Notes under the pieces: generated by a model
Databases searched by the model: none
What the model was told of the DNA's origin: nothing
The model's input: only the letters and a program-made list of their open reading frames with translations
Source: Urechidicola vernalis
GTDB taxonomy: Bacteria > Bacteroidota > Bacteroidia > Flavobacteriales > Flavobacteriaceae
Assembly: GCF_031846385.1 (NCBI RefSeq)
Contig: NZ_JAVRHV010000001.1
Location: 1,126,275-1,190,274, forward strand
Length of the DNA: 64,000 bases
Direction: 5' to 3'
In this document: positions 17,927-27,454 of the stretch, one piece after another
Layout of the letters: the number at the start of each line of letters is the position of its first letter
Numbering within the stretch: the first letter of the stretch is position 1
Program-made: the position numbers and the translations under genes

Positions 17927-20900
17927 ATGAAAAAATTACTCCTGATAATTTTATCAATTTCATTTCAACTTGCAATAGGGCAAGTAACTACTAGTCCTTC
18001 AATACCAATTGTGACCGAAGGATTTACCGTTATTTTTGATGCTACGGGCACACCATTAGACGGTCATTCAGGAACCATATATGCCCATACCGGCGCTACA
18101 GTGAATGGTGAAGAGTGGGAAAATGTAATTGGAGATTGGGGTAATAACACCAATCAACCTTCCTTAACTAAAACCTCTGGTAATTTATATGAACTTCAAA
18201 TTACACCAGATGTTTTTTCATACTATGCAATAAATACATCAGATGCTGTGACAAAGCTTTGGTTTGTATTTAGAGCTGCAGATGGCGGAACCCAAACCTC
18301 CGATTTATCGATTGATGTTTTTGAAGCAGGTTTAAATGTAACAGTAACCAACCCGATAGATGGTTCTGTATTTGAATTAAATCAATCAACAACAATTAGC
18401 GCAGAAAGTTCTGTAGATGCAGATCTAGAATTATTCGTAGATAACGTCTCTCAACAAACTGCCTTAAACACAAAAAACATAGAAGTTCCCTTTACTTTTA
18501 TAACAAAGGGAAATCATGAAATTAAAGTAGTAGCCTCTAAAGACGGGGAAACTACCGAACATATTGTAAATACTTATGTTAAAAGCACAACTGTAAACGA
18601 ACCATTACCAACTGGCCTATCAAATGGATATAATGATAATGGAGACGGTACAATTTCGTTTGTATTATTAGCACCAAATAAAACTGATGTTTTTTTATTA
18701 GGTGATTTTAACGATTGGGAATTAAACGACACCTATCAACTTAAAAAAGATGGTGATTATTTTTGGACAACTATAACTGGATTAGACCTAGAATTAGAAT
18801 ACACGTATCAATATTATATTGATTTCGAAATTAAAATAGCAGACCCATATGCCTTAAAAGTATTGGATCCTAACAACGACCAATATATTCCTGATAGTAC
18901 CTACCCAAATCTCATTGACTACCCAACAGGTAAAACAACAGGAATTGTTTCAACATTTAAAATAAATGATGAAGAATATGTTTGGCAACATCCAACATTT
19001 GCAAAACCTGCTCAAGACAACTTGGTTATCTACGAAATGTTGATTAGAGATTTTACAGATAGCGACACTTTTAACGAAGCTAAAACACATTTAGATTATT
19101 TAGAAAACCTTGGCGTAAATGCAATTGAATTGATGCCTGTAAACGAATTTGAAGGAAATGATAGTTGGGGCTATAATCCTTCATATTATATGGCATTGGA
19201 TAAGGCCTATGGTACCAAAAATGATTTTAAAGCGTTTGTAGATGCTTGCCATGCACGTGGAATTGCAGTATTAACAGATGTTGTTTTTAACCATTCATAT
19301 AGTCAGTCTCCATTATTGCAAATGTATTGGGATGGCTCTAAACCGAGCGCTGACAGTCCTTTTTATAACCAAAATCATAATCTTGTAGATAATACCAGCG
19401 CACATTGGGGCTATGATTTTAACCATGAATCTGATTACACCGTAGACTTCTTTAAAGATGTTTTGGATTTCTGGATGGAGGAATATAATATAGACGGATT
19501 TAGATTTGATTTTACCAAAGGTTTTTCTAACACGTTATATTACGGAGAAAACAATTGGGCTAGCGCATATGATGCTGAAAGAATTGAAAATTTAAAGAAT
19601 TATGCCGATCATGTTTGGGCAAACGATCCCGGAAATGAACCCTATGTCATTTTTGAGCATTTGTCGGATAACGACGAGGAAGCAGAACTCGCAAATTATG
19701 GTATAATGCTATGGGGAAATATGAACCATTCATTCAATCAGAACACGATGGGATTTGCAAATGATTCTGATGTATCATGGCTATCTTATAAAAATAGAGG
19801 ATGGAACGAACCAAATGTTGTAGGCTATATGGAAAGCCATGATGAAGAACGCTTAATGGTTAAGAATTTAACATATGGTAAATCTAACGACGATTACGAC
19901 GTTACAGTTCTAAATACGGCTTTAAAAAGACAAGAAGCAGCAACTGCAATATTCTATGCCGTACCAGGACCAAAAATGATCTGGCAATTTGGAGAATTGG
20001 GATATGATAAAAGTATCAATTGCGAAAGTGATATAACAGATGGTTCTTGCAGACTAGATAGAAAACCCGATGCTTGGACCTTGGGTTATGATCAAGACAA
20101 CAATAGAACCCATCTTTTTGATGTAACTGCAAAAATGATTGAATTAAAGCATTTATATCCTTCTACATTTAATACGGATGATTTTAGTTTAGATGTTTCA
20201 GGATTGGTTAAACGTATTAATTTAAACGATAATGCTGGTGATTTGGATGCCGTTGTTATTGCCAATTTCGATATAGTATCGAAATCAGTTAACCCTAATT
20301 TTCCATTAACAGGAATTTGGTATCGTGTTTTTAATGGTTCAAAAATAAACGTAGATAACCCGACAGAAGCAATAACACTTGCTCCGGGTGAATATAGGAT
20401 TTATACGACTTCAAAATTAAACGATCTTGAGTTTTCCTTAGCACATGACAATTTTAACATTCTGGCAACAGGAGAAACATGTTTGAATAAGAGCAATGGA
20501 GAAATTAGCATCACTACAAAAGAAGCTTATAGTTATACTGCAGCAATCGATGGCCAAAATTATGATTTCACTTCTGATTTTTTAATTTCGAATTTAGCAT
20601 CTGGTACGTATGAAGTCTGTATAACATTGCTAGAAGAAGCCAATTATGAGCAATGTTTTAATATTACGGTTGATGAAGCCGAAGAAATAACAGGAAAAAT
20701 ACTGTCATCCAAATCTTCTAAAAGTAGTCAAACCGCCAAAGTTCAAATAACACAAGGAACTGCTCCGTATACAATAAGCATAAATGGTAAAGATGTTATG
20801 AATACATCTGAAACTTACATAGAATTAAATGTCACAAACGGAGATAAAATTTCGGTATCAACTGCCTTAACATGTGAAGGAATTCTAGAAAAATATTTTC

Positions 20901-21145
20901 CAATTTCTAATGGTGTTGTTGCTTTTCCAAACCCGACCAGCGGTCTTACTAGAATAGCAACATCAACAGATTTACAAGAGGCAACAGTTATAGTTACCAA
21001 TATGCAACAACAAGTACTAATTAATAAAGTCTATTCCATCGCAAATGGATTCATTACGCTTGATTTAAGTGATAAACCTTCAGGTTTTTATATAGCAACC
21101 ATTTTATTAGAGACACCAGTAACCACTAAATTAATTAAACAATGA
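17927..21145 (+). CDS. T9SS-secreted GH13 alpha-glucanase (CBM48-type, multidomain)
   Basis: The best start is the ATG at 17927, giving a signal peptide MKKLLLIILSISFQLAIG and a 1072-residue protein; an upstream in-frame TTG would put the start inside the terminator hairpin. Residues ~20-135 are an extracellular N-terminal beta domain common in T9SS amylases, ~140-220 an Ig-like domain, and ~235-345 a CBM48/E-set domain (VFLLGDFNDWELN). The GH13 barrel has LTDVVFNHS (Asp451), DGFRFDFTKGF (nucleophile Asp528), VIFEHLSDN (Glu577) and YMESHDEE (Asp639). A beta domain, a cysteine-bearing Ig-like unit (~840-940) and a C-terminal T9SS sorting domain (VVAFPNPTSGLTRI to VTTKLIKQ) follow. It is the likely outer-surface or released enzyme that makes the first cuts in the polymer. 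Confidence 0.9.
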   Translation: MKKLLLIILSISFQLAIGQVTTSPSIPIVTEGFTVIFDATGTPLDGHSGTIYAHTGATVNGEEWENVIGDWGNNTNQPSLTKTSGNLYELQITPDVFSYYAINTSDAVTKLWFVFRAADGGTQTSDLSIDVFEAGLNVTVTNPIDGSVFELNQSTTISAESSVDADLELFVDNVSQQTALNTKNIEVPFTFITKGNHEIKVVASKDGETTEHIVNTYVKSTTVNEPLPTGLSNGYNDNGDGTISFVLLAPNKTDVFLLGDFNDWELNDTYQLKKDGDYFWTTITGLDLELEYTYQYYIDFEIKIADPYALKVLDPNNDQYIPDSTYPNLIDYPTGKTTGIVSTFKINDEEYVWQHPTFAKPAQDNLVIYEMLIRDFTDSDTFNEAKTHLDYLENLGVNAIELMPVNEFEGNDSWGYNPSYYMALDKAYGTKNDFKAFVDACHARGIAVLTDVVFNHSYSQSPLLQMYWDGSKPSADSPFYNQNHNLVDNTSAHWGYDFNHESDYTVDFFKDVLDFWMEEYNIDGFRFDFTKGFSNTLYYGENNWASAYDAERIENLKNYADHVWANDPGNEPYVIFEHLSDNDEEAELANYGIMLWGNMNHSFNQNTMGFANDSDVSWLSYKNRGWNEPNVVGYMESHDEERLMVKNLTYGKSNDDYDVTVLNTALKRQEAATAIFYAVPGPKMIWQFGELGYDKSINCESDITDGSCRLDRKPDAWTLGYDQDNNRTHLFDVTAKMIELKHLYPSTFNTDDFSLDVSGLVKRINLNDNAGDLDAVVIANFDIVSKSVNPNFPLTGIWYRVFNGSKINVDNPTEAITLAPGEYRIYTTSKLNDLEFSLAHDNFNILATGETCLNKSNGEISITTKEAYSYTAAIDGQNYDFTSDFLISNLASGTYEVCITLLEEANYEQCFNITVDEAEEITGKILSSKSSKSSQTAKVQITQGTAPYTISINGKDVMNTSETYIELNVTNGDKISVSTALTCEGILEKYFPISNGVVAFPNPTSGLTRIATSTDLQEATVIVTNMQQQVLINKVYSIANGFITLDLSDKPSGFYIATILLETPVTTKLIKQ

Positions 21146-21837
21146 AAAACTACTTATACCTATTAGTTTTAATAGTGTTAACCTTAGCATGTGGTGGTTC
21201 AGATAGTGATACACCGCCTCCAGTAACTCCTCCTGAAAACGAGGCCCCATCGACTCCAGTTTTATCATACCCATCTGATGAATTATTATGTACAGAAAAC
21301 CCCTTAGAATTTATTTGGAACGCATCTACCGACCCGAATGGAGACGTTATTTCTTATGAATTACAGACTGCGACAAATGACTCCTTTAGTGAAAACGTTC
21401 AAAATGCCACTACGTCTTCCATTAAACATTCCTTATCATTATTAAAAGGAAAGGCATATTACTGGAGAGTACGAGCAAAGGACAGTAAAAATGCTTACAG
21501 TTCTTATGCAACTACGCGTAAATATTTTACCGAAGGTGAAGGTGTTTCTAATCATGTACCTTACGCGCCAACTCTTATTTCGCCTGAATTAAATGCGAGT
21601 ATAAATTCAAGTACAGTAGATTTATCTTGGAGCGCAAGTGATGTAGACAATGACCCGTTAACATTTGATGTCTATTTTGGGACTTCAAACAATCCGTCAA
21701 AAGTACTAGAGAACTCTGATCAAACAACATATACCGCTTCTATTACTGCCGGAAACACCTATTATTGGAAAATCGTAGTTAAAGATGATAAAGGTGGCGA
21801 AACCATTGGTCAATTATGGAATTTTAAGGCTGAGTAA
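21142..21837 (+). CDS. Lipoprotein with two fibronectin type III-like domains
   Basis: A 231-residue lipoprotein with lipobox TLAC and a Ser/Asp/Pro-rich linker (GGSDSDTPPPVTPP). Two beta-sandwich units follow: PSTPVLSYPSDELLCTENP to YYWRVRAKDSKN, and APTLISPELNASINSSTVDLSWSASD to YYWKIVVKDDKGGE. These look like FnIII domains. The ATG overlaps the stop of the amylase gene by 4 bp, so the two are translationally coupled. A role as a surface accessory that binds or presents the secreted amylase or its substrate is an inference from this coupling only. The gene converges on the hydrolase gene with a 1-bp gap. Confidence 0.75.
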   Translation: MKNYLYLLVLIVLTLACGGSDSDTPPPVTPPENEAPSTPVLSYPSDELLCTENPLEFIWNASTDPNGDVISYELQTATNDSFSENVQNATTSSIKHSLSLLKGKAYYWRVRAKDSKNAYSSYATTRKYFTEGEGVSNHVPYAPTLISPELNASINSSTVDLSWSASDVDNDPLTFDVYFGTSNNPSKVLENSDQTTYTASITAGNTYYWKIVVKDDKGGETIGQLWNFKAE

Positions 21838-21838
21838 T

Positions 21839-22573
21839 CTAATTTACTTGCTTTAAAAAACTCTTAAAGGACTTCCAATATCCGTCTTGCCCTGGTGTAG
21901 ATTCCCATAACCCGCGGGAACCATGTATTCCTGATTCAATCGGTTTATGATGGCTTACATATTGTTGATTAATCCCTTGAATCAACTTTTCAACTTTTGG
22001 TGTTTCAGAGCGCGAAGAAGTCACGAAAGTTGGTTTCGACATGGAAGTTATAGATTCTGTTACATTAATCCCCTTTAAGTATTCACCAGGGCTAAATGCA
22101 GCAATTGCCTTCACTTTATCATTATCATTACCAACAAGTAATACCAATGAGGCCGAATACGAACTCCCAACTATTAAAATAGGCCGATTGTTATTTCGAG
22201 AATACAAGAAGTCGATCGCAGCCTCAACGTCTTTTTTAGCATCTATATAATTTGTAGCTAACCCTTTTTCGTTGGCTCGCTTAGCCGTTTCATTTTCTAT
22301 TCCATTTACTTCGTTACCCGATCGTTGGTCAATAGCCAAACAAGAATACCCTAATGCATTTATTTTCTTCGCTGTGTCCAAATATTCTCCCCTGCTATAT
22401 CCCGCTTGATGACAAAGCAAAATCATTCCTTTAGCGTTCTCTACTTCATAAAAATCTGCCGTTATTTTTAATCCATCTTTTGATGGAAACTCTATAGTCT
22501 TTTTTTCGATATTCGTTTTAGCATTCAACTGAATGCTAAGTAGAAGCAACAACACAACTGATATTTTTTTCAT
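21839..22573 (-). CDS. Secreted dienelactone-hydrolase-like alpha/beta hydrolase
   Basis: A 244-residue protein with a Sec signal (ISVVLLLLLSIQLNA). The core reads as an alpha/beta hydrolase: MILLCHQAGYSRGEYLDTAKKINALGYSCLAIDQRSG, then the nucleophile elbow GSSYSA and a likely catalytic His in ESGIHGSRGLWE. The HQAGYSR segment supplies the oxyanion region. Substrate is unknown. The DUF6526-like gene lies 2 bp upstream, so the two are probably cotranscribed. It converges with the end of the alpha-glucan locus and is not obviously part of it. Confidence 0.72.
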   Translation of the reverse strand: MKKISVVLLLLLSIQLNAKTNIEKKTIEFPSKDGLKITADFYEVENAKGMILLCHQAGYSRGEYLDTAKKINALGYSCLAIDQRSGNEVNGIENETAKRANEKGLATNYIDAKKDVEAAIDFLYSRNNNRPILIVGSSYSASLVLLVGNDNDKVKAIAAFSPGEYLKGINVTESITSMSKPTFVTSSRSETPKVEKLIQGINQQYVSHHKPIESGIHGSRGLWESTPGQDGYWKSFKSFLKQVN

Positions 22574-22575
22574 AA

Positions 22576-23004
22576 TTACACTCTATATGTATTCGGTTTC
22601 CAATCTTTAATCCGTTTCTTAATTTCTTTCTCAGACAAATTATCCGTTACAGACAACTTTGCCAACTCTTGAAATTCGGAGTCAGATGCAAAACGTAATG
22701 CAATAATTTGACGCATTCTTAAATCTTTACTTAATGGAGTCCCTGTTAATATATAATGACGAAAATTTTCTTCCGCCTTAATGGCTCTATCCTGTGCTTT
22801 TAAGGCAAAGACACGAGCATAAAATGCTACAATAACCAAAAGAATACTAATTAAGACCAACAAAGTAGCATTGTATAAGTTCTCACTATTTCCAACAATA
22901 AGGTTTACTACTGATCCTACAAATAAGAGTAACAGCAAAGTGCCTCCTAAAAAATGATAGCCTGGAACAAGACGTGAATGGTTTTTAAAGTTTTGTTTTT
23001 TCAT
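22576..23004 (-). CDS. DUF6526-like membrane protein
   Basis: A 142-residue protein with two transmembrane helices (about residues 17-38 and 45-68) and a soluble C-terminal half. The latter (RMRQIIALRFASDSEFQELA and LSEKEIKKRIKDWKPNTYRV) matches my recollection of the DUF6526 family found in Bacteroidota; function is not known. It precedes the secreted hydrolase by 2 bp. Confidence 0.65.
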   Translation of the reverse strand: MKKQNFKNHSRLVPGYHFLGGTLLLLLFVGSVVNLIVGNSENLYNATLLVLISILLVIVAFYARVFALKAQDRAIKAEENFRHYILTGTPLSKDLRMRQIIALRFASDSEFQELAKLSVTDNLSEKEIKKRIKDWKPNTYRV

Positions 23005-23153
23005 TAATTCTTTAGTTTGATTTTTAAAGATATGAACTTGATGATGAAAAAAAAAGATAAACTCATTAATTCAGATTTATGATTGATATAATCAAGAACA
23101 ATGAATTGAGATAAATTAGTGTATAAATACAGTTTTTAAGAAGGCTCAAAAAT

Positions 23154-23184
23154 CAAAAAAAATCCTACTATTTCTAGTAGGATT
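23154..23184 (-). terminator. Minus-strand terminator (type A, with GAAA loop)
   Basis: AATCCTACTA and TAGTAGGATT form a perfect 10-bp stem around TTTC, which reads GAAA in the minus-strand RNA, followed on that strand by an A/T-run of at least eight T. It ends transcription of the kelch-type lipoprotein gene (stop at 23234). It is followed by a tRNA-tail-like sequence at 23186-23202. Confidence 0.85.
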
Positions 23185-23185
23185 T

Positions 23186-23202
23186 ACTTTGGTGGCAATG
23201 AG
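23186..23202. repeat. tRNA-Val tail-like sequence, copy 1
   Basis: ACTTTGGTGGCAATGAG directly follows terminator type A. It matches the tRNA-Val 3' end region at 37461-37478 (ACTTAGGTGGGCAATGAG) except for one missing G and one substitution. See the finding on island accretion. Confidence 0.6.
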
Positions 23203-23233
23203 CATTAAAAATACTTTTAAGACACATCAACCC

Positions 23234-24496
23234 TTAGTAAGAAAATTTCCAAACATCATTATCTACATTCAAGTAATTCGAAAAGTCTAAAAAATTAAAT
23301 GTTTCTCTATCCCCTCCAAATGTAAATATCATATCTGATTTATTCTTTTTTCCTTTTACTAAAACTACGTCAAAATCATATTTGATGTCAGATGGTGAAT
23401 TTGCATTCCAAGGAGAACTACTTACCTTTTTCCAAACTTTTCCATTATTACTTATCCATATATCCATTGGATTGGATGCAACAGTTATATCAGGTCCTAA
23501 TCCGAAACCGCCGAATAATACAAATTTGTTTTGCGAAACTATTACCTGATGACCAGGTCTTGCTTGCCATTCACTTGATTCAGTAACTAATTCCCAATTC
23601 TGTCCATCCGTTGATCTCCAAACATCATTATAATAAGGAGGACATCTCACCGTCTGTGCATTACAAATAAATCCATCTTCACCACCAATCATATAGATAT
23701 AATCACCTTTAACAACAGCAATCCCTCCAGCTCTGGGCGCCCAAGGGGCATTATCTGTTAGTAGTTGCCAATCTATGCCGTTTGAAGATTTCCAGACATC
23801 ATTATAATAAATACGCGCAGGTCCGTTCGGAGTAATAGATGAATCGTCGTTTACAGATCCTCCCATTACATAAATTTCATCATTAAACATTACAGCACTC
23901 AAGCCTGCTCTGCCACTCCAACCTGCATTAGATGTTAATTTAGTCCAATTTACACCATCCGGACTCCTCCATACATCATTAAAAAAGTCTGAACTGGCAA
24001 TAAGTGGTGGTCCGAAAGGGCCATTATTGGGTACAATATTAAAATTTTGACCTCCCATTAAATAAACATATTCACCGTCACTTAATGCTTGAAAATATGC
24101 TCGTGCTGGCCAATGACTTTGATCATCAGTTTCAAGAATATTATCCCAACTCTCTCCATAATCAGTACTACTCCATACGTCTCCCCAAATCATAGAGGCT
24201 CCTGGAACTGGAGGTTGTAAATCGAATGGGTTTGATGGCGTTCTTCCTCCCATTAAAATAAATTCTCCATTGTGATTCACAACCTTTAACCCTGCCCTTG
24301 CACTCCAAGAAGCATTTGAATTTACTTCTTCCCAAGACCATTGCTTAAAATTGTTTCTTTGATTTCCTTTATCACTATTATCTCCTGTATATTCGGTGTT
24401 GTTTTCATTTAAATCCTGTGCTTCAAATGAATCATCCAAACTACATCCACAAATAATCAATAAGAGTAATATTAAAACGCAACTAATCCTTTTCAT
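23234..24496 (-). CDS. Kelch-repeat-type beta-propeller lipoprotein
   Basis: A 420-residue lipoprotein (lipobox ICGC, then SLDDS). From residue ~50 it consists of five to six repeats of about 65 residues. Each has W..R.G or W..RAG, a strand, YVMGG or YLMGG, then NDVW.S.DG..W, as in WSGRAGLSAVMFNDEIYVMGG followed by YYNDVWKSSNGIDWQLL. This is the pattern of kelch/galactose-oxidase-type beta-propellers. No catalytic residues are recognised, so a binding or adhesion role at the surface is the plain reading. It stands alone, closed by the terminator at 23154-23184. Confidence 0.8.
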   Translation of the reverse strand: MKRISCVLILLLLIICGCSLDDSFEAQDLNENNTEYTGDNSDKGNQRNNFKQWSWEEVNSNASWSARAGLKVVNHNGEFILMGGRTPSNPFDLQPPVPGASMIWGDVWSSTDYGESWDNILETDDQSHWPARAYFQALSDGEYVYLMGGQNFNIVPNNGPFGPPLIASSDFFNDVWRSPDGVNWTKLTSNAGWSGRAGLSAVMFNDEIYVMGGSVNDDSSITPNGPARIYYNDVWKSSNGIDWQLLTDNAPWAPRAGGIAVVKGDYIYMIGGEDGFICNAQTVRCPPYYNDVWRSTDGQNWELVTESSEWQARPGHQVIVSQNKFVLFGGFGLGPDITVASNPMDIWISNNGKVWKKVSSSPWNANSPSDIKYDFDVVLVKGKKNKSDMIFTFGGDRETFNFLDFSNYLNVDNDVWKFSY

Positions 24497-24776
24497 AACC
24501 TAAATATTTAAATTTCAAAAAAATACAAATCAGTTTACTTCGTTTGAAGTAAAACTTACATAATAAAAATAATTCGGGGGTTCCACTAGACTATTAGGAA
24601 TGTCAAGATTAGACATCTAATATATAAGTCTTAATAATTATCTAATATACAATAAATAATATAATATATTGTGATTCAGGCACATATTAATATCTCATTA
24701 TCAAAAAAAATATCAACTAAACAAATACAAAATATAAAAACAAGCATTTAGATTATTCTTCAGCAACTACTAATTA

Positions 24777-25937
24777 CTATTGCACCAATAGTAATTCTAT
24801 ATTTTCAGTTAACTCATTCAAAACTCCATATTCAACATCAATTGATGAAGATTCATAATTTTGATAACCCTCATGCACTATTTTTAAAACATATGAATTC
24901 GTTGCCAATCCTTGGAATGAAAATACTCCATCAACATTCGTGACATCGAAAGATAAAGCATTATCCAAATCAACTGCGTCAAACAATTCAACCGTTACAT
25001 TTCCTAAAGTAACTGGGTTTAAATCATCTGGTAATAATTTTCCAACCACTGTCCCTTTTAAGGAATCTGCCAATAATAATTCTATACTATTTGGCAATTC
25101 ATTAATCATTCCTACTTCAATTAAAATACCAGGAACTATTTCTGATTCATAATCTAAATAGCCCAAATGCATTATTTTTAACACATAAGATCCACCAGCC
25201 AAACCTTGAAACATAAAATCTCCCCTATCATCAGTTTGGGTAGAACTTACTGAATTATTTAAATCATCAACAGAAAAAACCTCAACCAAAACACCTTCAA
25301 GTGCAACTGATTCTGAATCTTCTGGATTAATTTTTCCAATAACACTCCCTTTAAGAGTTCCTGAATTCACCTCAGCATTTACATTAATAACTGGTTTTAA
25401 ATTATAGTTTCCAGAATTCCCTGCTTTTACAATGGATTTATCTACATCCCAATCTAGAATAAAAGTATATGAAAATCCAGGTTCCAATTCCTCATCTAAT
25501 TTTAATTTCAATCCTGATTGTTGAGCACTAGGAGTTTTTAAATGGATTGGCTCAGAAGGCTCACCATTTTCTTCTTCAATAACTAAATAATTATCATCAC
25601 TTAAAACCAATCTGATTTGTTTCAACATGCCTGATGGAATAATCTCATCAGTTAATAATAGGCTATTACCAGCGATTAACTCTGTTAAATTAACATCAAT
25701 TGGGTAGCCACTTTGTGGTGTAAAACTTTTCCAACCTTCTTCATCGTCTATACTGTTATACTGAATATCTATAATTTGAACATTCACTTCTAAATAATCT
25801 CCTGGAGCATCAACTAAAACCAACTGAATTCTAGAATCTTCATCATTCAATGAAGAAGAACTTGCATCACTACAACTTTGAATTCCAAAAACCAATAACA
25901 CGACCGCTATTCCATAGCAAAATTTTTCTAATTTCAT
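24777..25937 (-). CDS. DUF4382 lipoprotein with two carboxypeptidase-regulatory-like repeats
   Basis: A 386-residue lipoprotein (lipobox IQSC). Residues ~35-190 look like DUF4382 (RIQLVLVDAPGDYLEVNVQI, IPSGMLKQIRLVLSDDNYLV). Two internal repeats of about 95 residues follow, each starting LKGSVIGK or LKGTVVGK, with a conserved FQGLAGGSYVLKI-type turn and ending NSIELLLA or ENIELLLV. These are carboxypeptidase-regulatory-like (prealbumin-fold) domains. Function is not known; DUF4382 proteins are widespread surface lipoproteins in this phylum. There is no neighbour within 280 bp on either side. Confidence 0.8.
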   Translation of the reverse strand: MKLEKFCYGIAVVLLVFGIQSCSDASSSSLNDEDSRIQLVLVDAPGDYLEVNVQIIDIQYNSIDDEEGWKSFTPQSGYPIDVNLTELIAGNSLLLTDEIIPSGMLKQIRLVLSDDNYLVIEEENGEPSEPIHLKTPSAQQSGLKLKLDEELEPGFSYTFILDWDVDKSIVKAGNSGNYNLKPVINVNAEVNSGTLKGSVIGKINPEDSESVALEGVLVEVFSVDDLNNSVSSTQTDDRGDFMFQGLAGGSYVLKIMHLGYLDYESEIVPGILIEVGMINELPNSIELLLADSLKGTVVGKLLPDDLNPVTLGNVTVELFDAVDLDNALSFDVTNVDGVFSFQGLATNSYVLKIVHEGYQNYESSSIDVEYGVLNELTENIELLLVQ

Positions 25938-26114
25938 CTTTTCTTTTTTTTAAACTTGTGGGTACAACTTATTTACATAGCAAATATATAAATTATTATA
26001 TTTGAGACACTTGGTTACTTAAATAAAGTAGTTAATTGTAATAAACCTTAAGCCAATAGTTTAGTTATTTTAATTAAAAAAAAATGACCTCTTTCATATG
26101 AAAGTTTAACACAC

Positions 26115-26143
26115 AAAAAAACCCACCTAATTACTTAGATGGG
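26115..26143 (-). terminator. Minus-strand terminator, similar to the integrase 3' end
   Basis: CCCACCTAA and TTAGATGGG pair around TTAC; the single C/A mismatch on the plus strand becomes a G-U pair in minus-strand RNA, and a seven-T run follows on that strand. The stem sequence recurs at 36054-36073 over the stop codon of the integrase gene with two substitutions, where the stem is decayed. Confidence 0.7.
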
Positions 26144-26501
26144 AAAATTGCTATGAAAAAGATGTAGGTTTTTATTCCTACCATTTAAAAGTACAAATAA
26201 ATTTTCAAGTGGCTTTTAACATTTTCATCAAGTATTCGTTTTTCTTTTGCACAATTAACTCATTTTACTCAAATTCAACCCTTTAAATGCTATGAGAAAT
26301 AATTTATAATTATTAATTCTCATTTTTTATTGTGCATCGTTTATTAGAAGTCGAAATTAACAACAGTAATGAGGTCATAACTTTTGCAAAAAAAAATTAT
26401 AAGACCTACAAAAAACACCAAATTTCAAGGAAATTAATTCCAATGTCTTTCGAAGAATTCCTCAAAAATTATAATTTGTAATTGCCAATCTGTTTATTGA
26501 A

Positions 26502-26630
26502 TTATAATCCTATAGTGCAGTCTTCTAAAATTAGCCAAGCAACATAGGCTTTGCTAATCACTGTTTCGTTTTTATTACCAAAAATAGATTTTAAACTTTT
26601 TTTATTATCAAATTTGGTTGCATACCAATA
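26502..26630 (-). pseudogene. Possible C-terminal gene remnant (41 codons)
   Basis: A minus-strand open frame ends at a TAA (26504-26502) and encodes a protein-like sequence containing KFDNKKSLKSIFGN and KAYVAWLILEDCTIG. It is bounded upstream by an in-frame TGA and has no start codon at its beginning. It could be the tail of a gene that lost its 5' part. The family is not recognised, and chance cannot be excluded at this length. Confidence 0.3.
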
Positions 26631-26659
26631 TCAGTGATTCTTTCATGCGAGTTTAAAAA

Positions 26660-27364
26660 TTACCATTGCCCCAGTAAGACACGCAATCCAGTTCTTACCA
26701 GCGTTACACCACCATGAGTAGACCTAAACTCATCCCACCCTTTACCTCTTTCTTCTAAGGCTTGCTCTGATAGTAATTTATTGGCCCCACCAATTGCTGC
26801 TTTAAAATCCTTAAACCCATTAACCACCCAACGATTTTCACCATAAGGCGACTGCCCTGCTGTGATATTTCCCATCATGGTAATCCTACCATCTGGATTG
26901 TGTTTAGAATTGAACACTTTATAAGCTGCATCAAAAGCGTCTCCATCTTCTACATGAAGTAGAATATATTTTTGTACTGGGTGACTCGTATCAACATCTC
27001 CATAACTAGCAATACTCGTTCCCATTGCAGAACTAAAACCTTCTTTGATGTGTTGGTTTACCTTGGTCAGAAAAAGATTCCAGGCGTCATTATTGCCTAA
27101 GGAGTACATATTCCCTATATCATCAAACGAGCCAGAGAAAACGATAGAGTGAGTGAAATTATTTCCATTATCATTGAAATGGTTTTCATAAAAAGAAACG
27201 GTTACACCTTCCGTTTTATTGGTCGAATAATAGTCATTCACCAATTTATACACGGTGGCTTCATTCTGCGGTTCCACACTAAAATTGTAGATTGTAAAAT
27301 AAGATTCCTGCGCATTAATTGAAATGGCGGTTAACAGTAACAGGTAAAAAATAAATTTCCTCAT
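26660..27364 (-). CDS. Secreted protein of unknown function
   Basis: A 234-residue protein with a Sec signal (FIFYLLLLTAISINAQ). I recognise no family with certainty. It seems to hold two alpha/beta units, about residues 20-115 (YFTIYNFSVEPQNEATVYKL, SIVFSGSFDDIGNMYSL) and 125-234 (KYILLHVEDGDAFDAAYKVF, RWVVNGFKDFKAAIGG). This pattern is compatible with tandem ferredoxin-like (dimeric alpha/beta barrel) domains and similar in layout to the paralogue pair at 37661-39426. An 8-bp tandem repeat lies 90-135 bp upstream of its start. Confidence 0.7.
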   Translation of the reverse strand: MRKFIFYLLLLTAISINAQESYFTIYNFSVEPQNEATVYKLVNDYYSTNKTEGVTVSFYENHFNDNGNNFTHSIVFSGSFDDIGNMYSLGNNDAWNLFLTKVNQHIKEGFSSAMGTSIASYGDVDTSHPVQKYILLHVEDGDAFDAAYKVFNSKHNPDGRITMMGNITAGQSPYGENRWVVNGFKDFKAAIGGANKLLSEQALEERGKGWDEFRSTHGGVTLVRTGLRVLLGQW

Positions 27365-27454
27365 AATAATTAAAATTTAGGTTAGTAAAAAAATATATTA
27401 AAAAATTAATATTCACTTTTAACCGGGGTTTAATCAACAGGGATTGCAGGGTTT

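Larger units (their letters stand above)
25938..26659. other. 722-bp stretch with little coding content
   Basis: It holds a candidate -7 box for the DUF4382 gene (TATATTTG on the minus strand, 25988-25981), a minus-strand terminator at 26115-26143 and a 41-codon remnant reading frame at 26502-26630. The rest is very AT-rich with no frame longer than these that looks protein-like. Confidence 0.6.

Noticed and set aside
24608..24646. ATTAGA-CA-TCTAAT palindrome and a further TCTAAT downstream of the kelch and DUF4382 genes
   Set aside because: Short, AT-rich and easily due to chance in this base composition; no gene start nearby to regulate.
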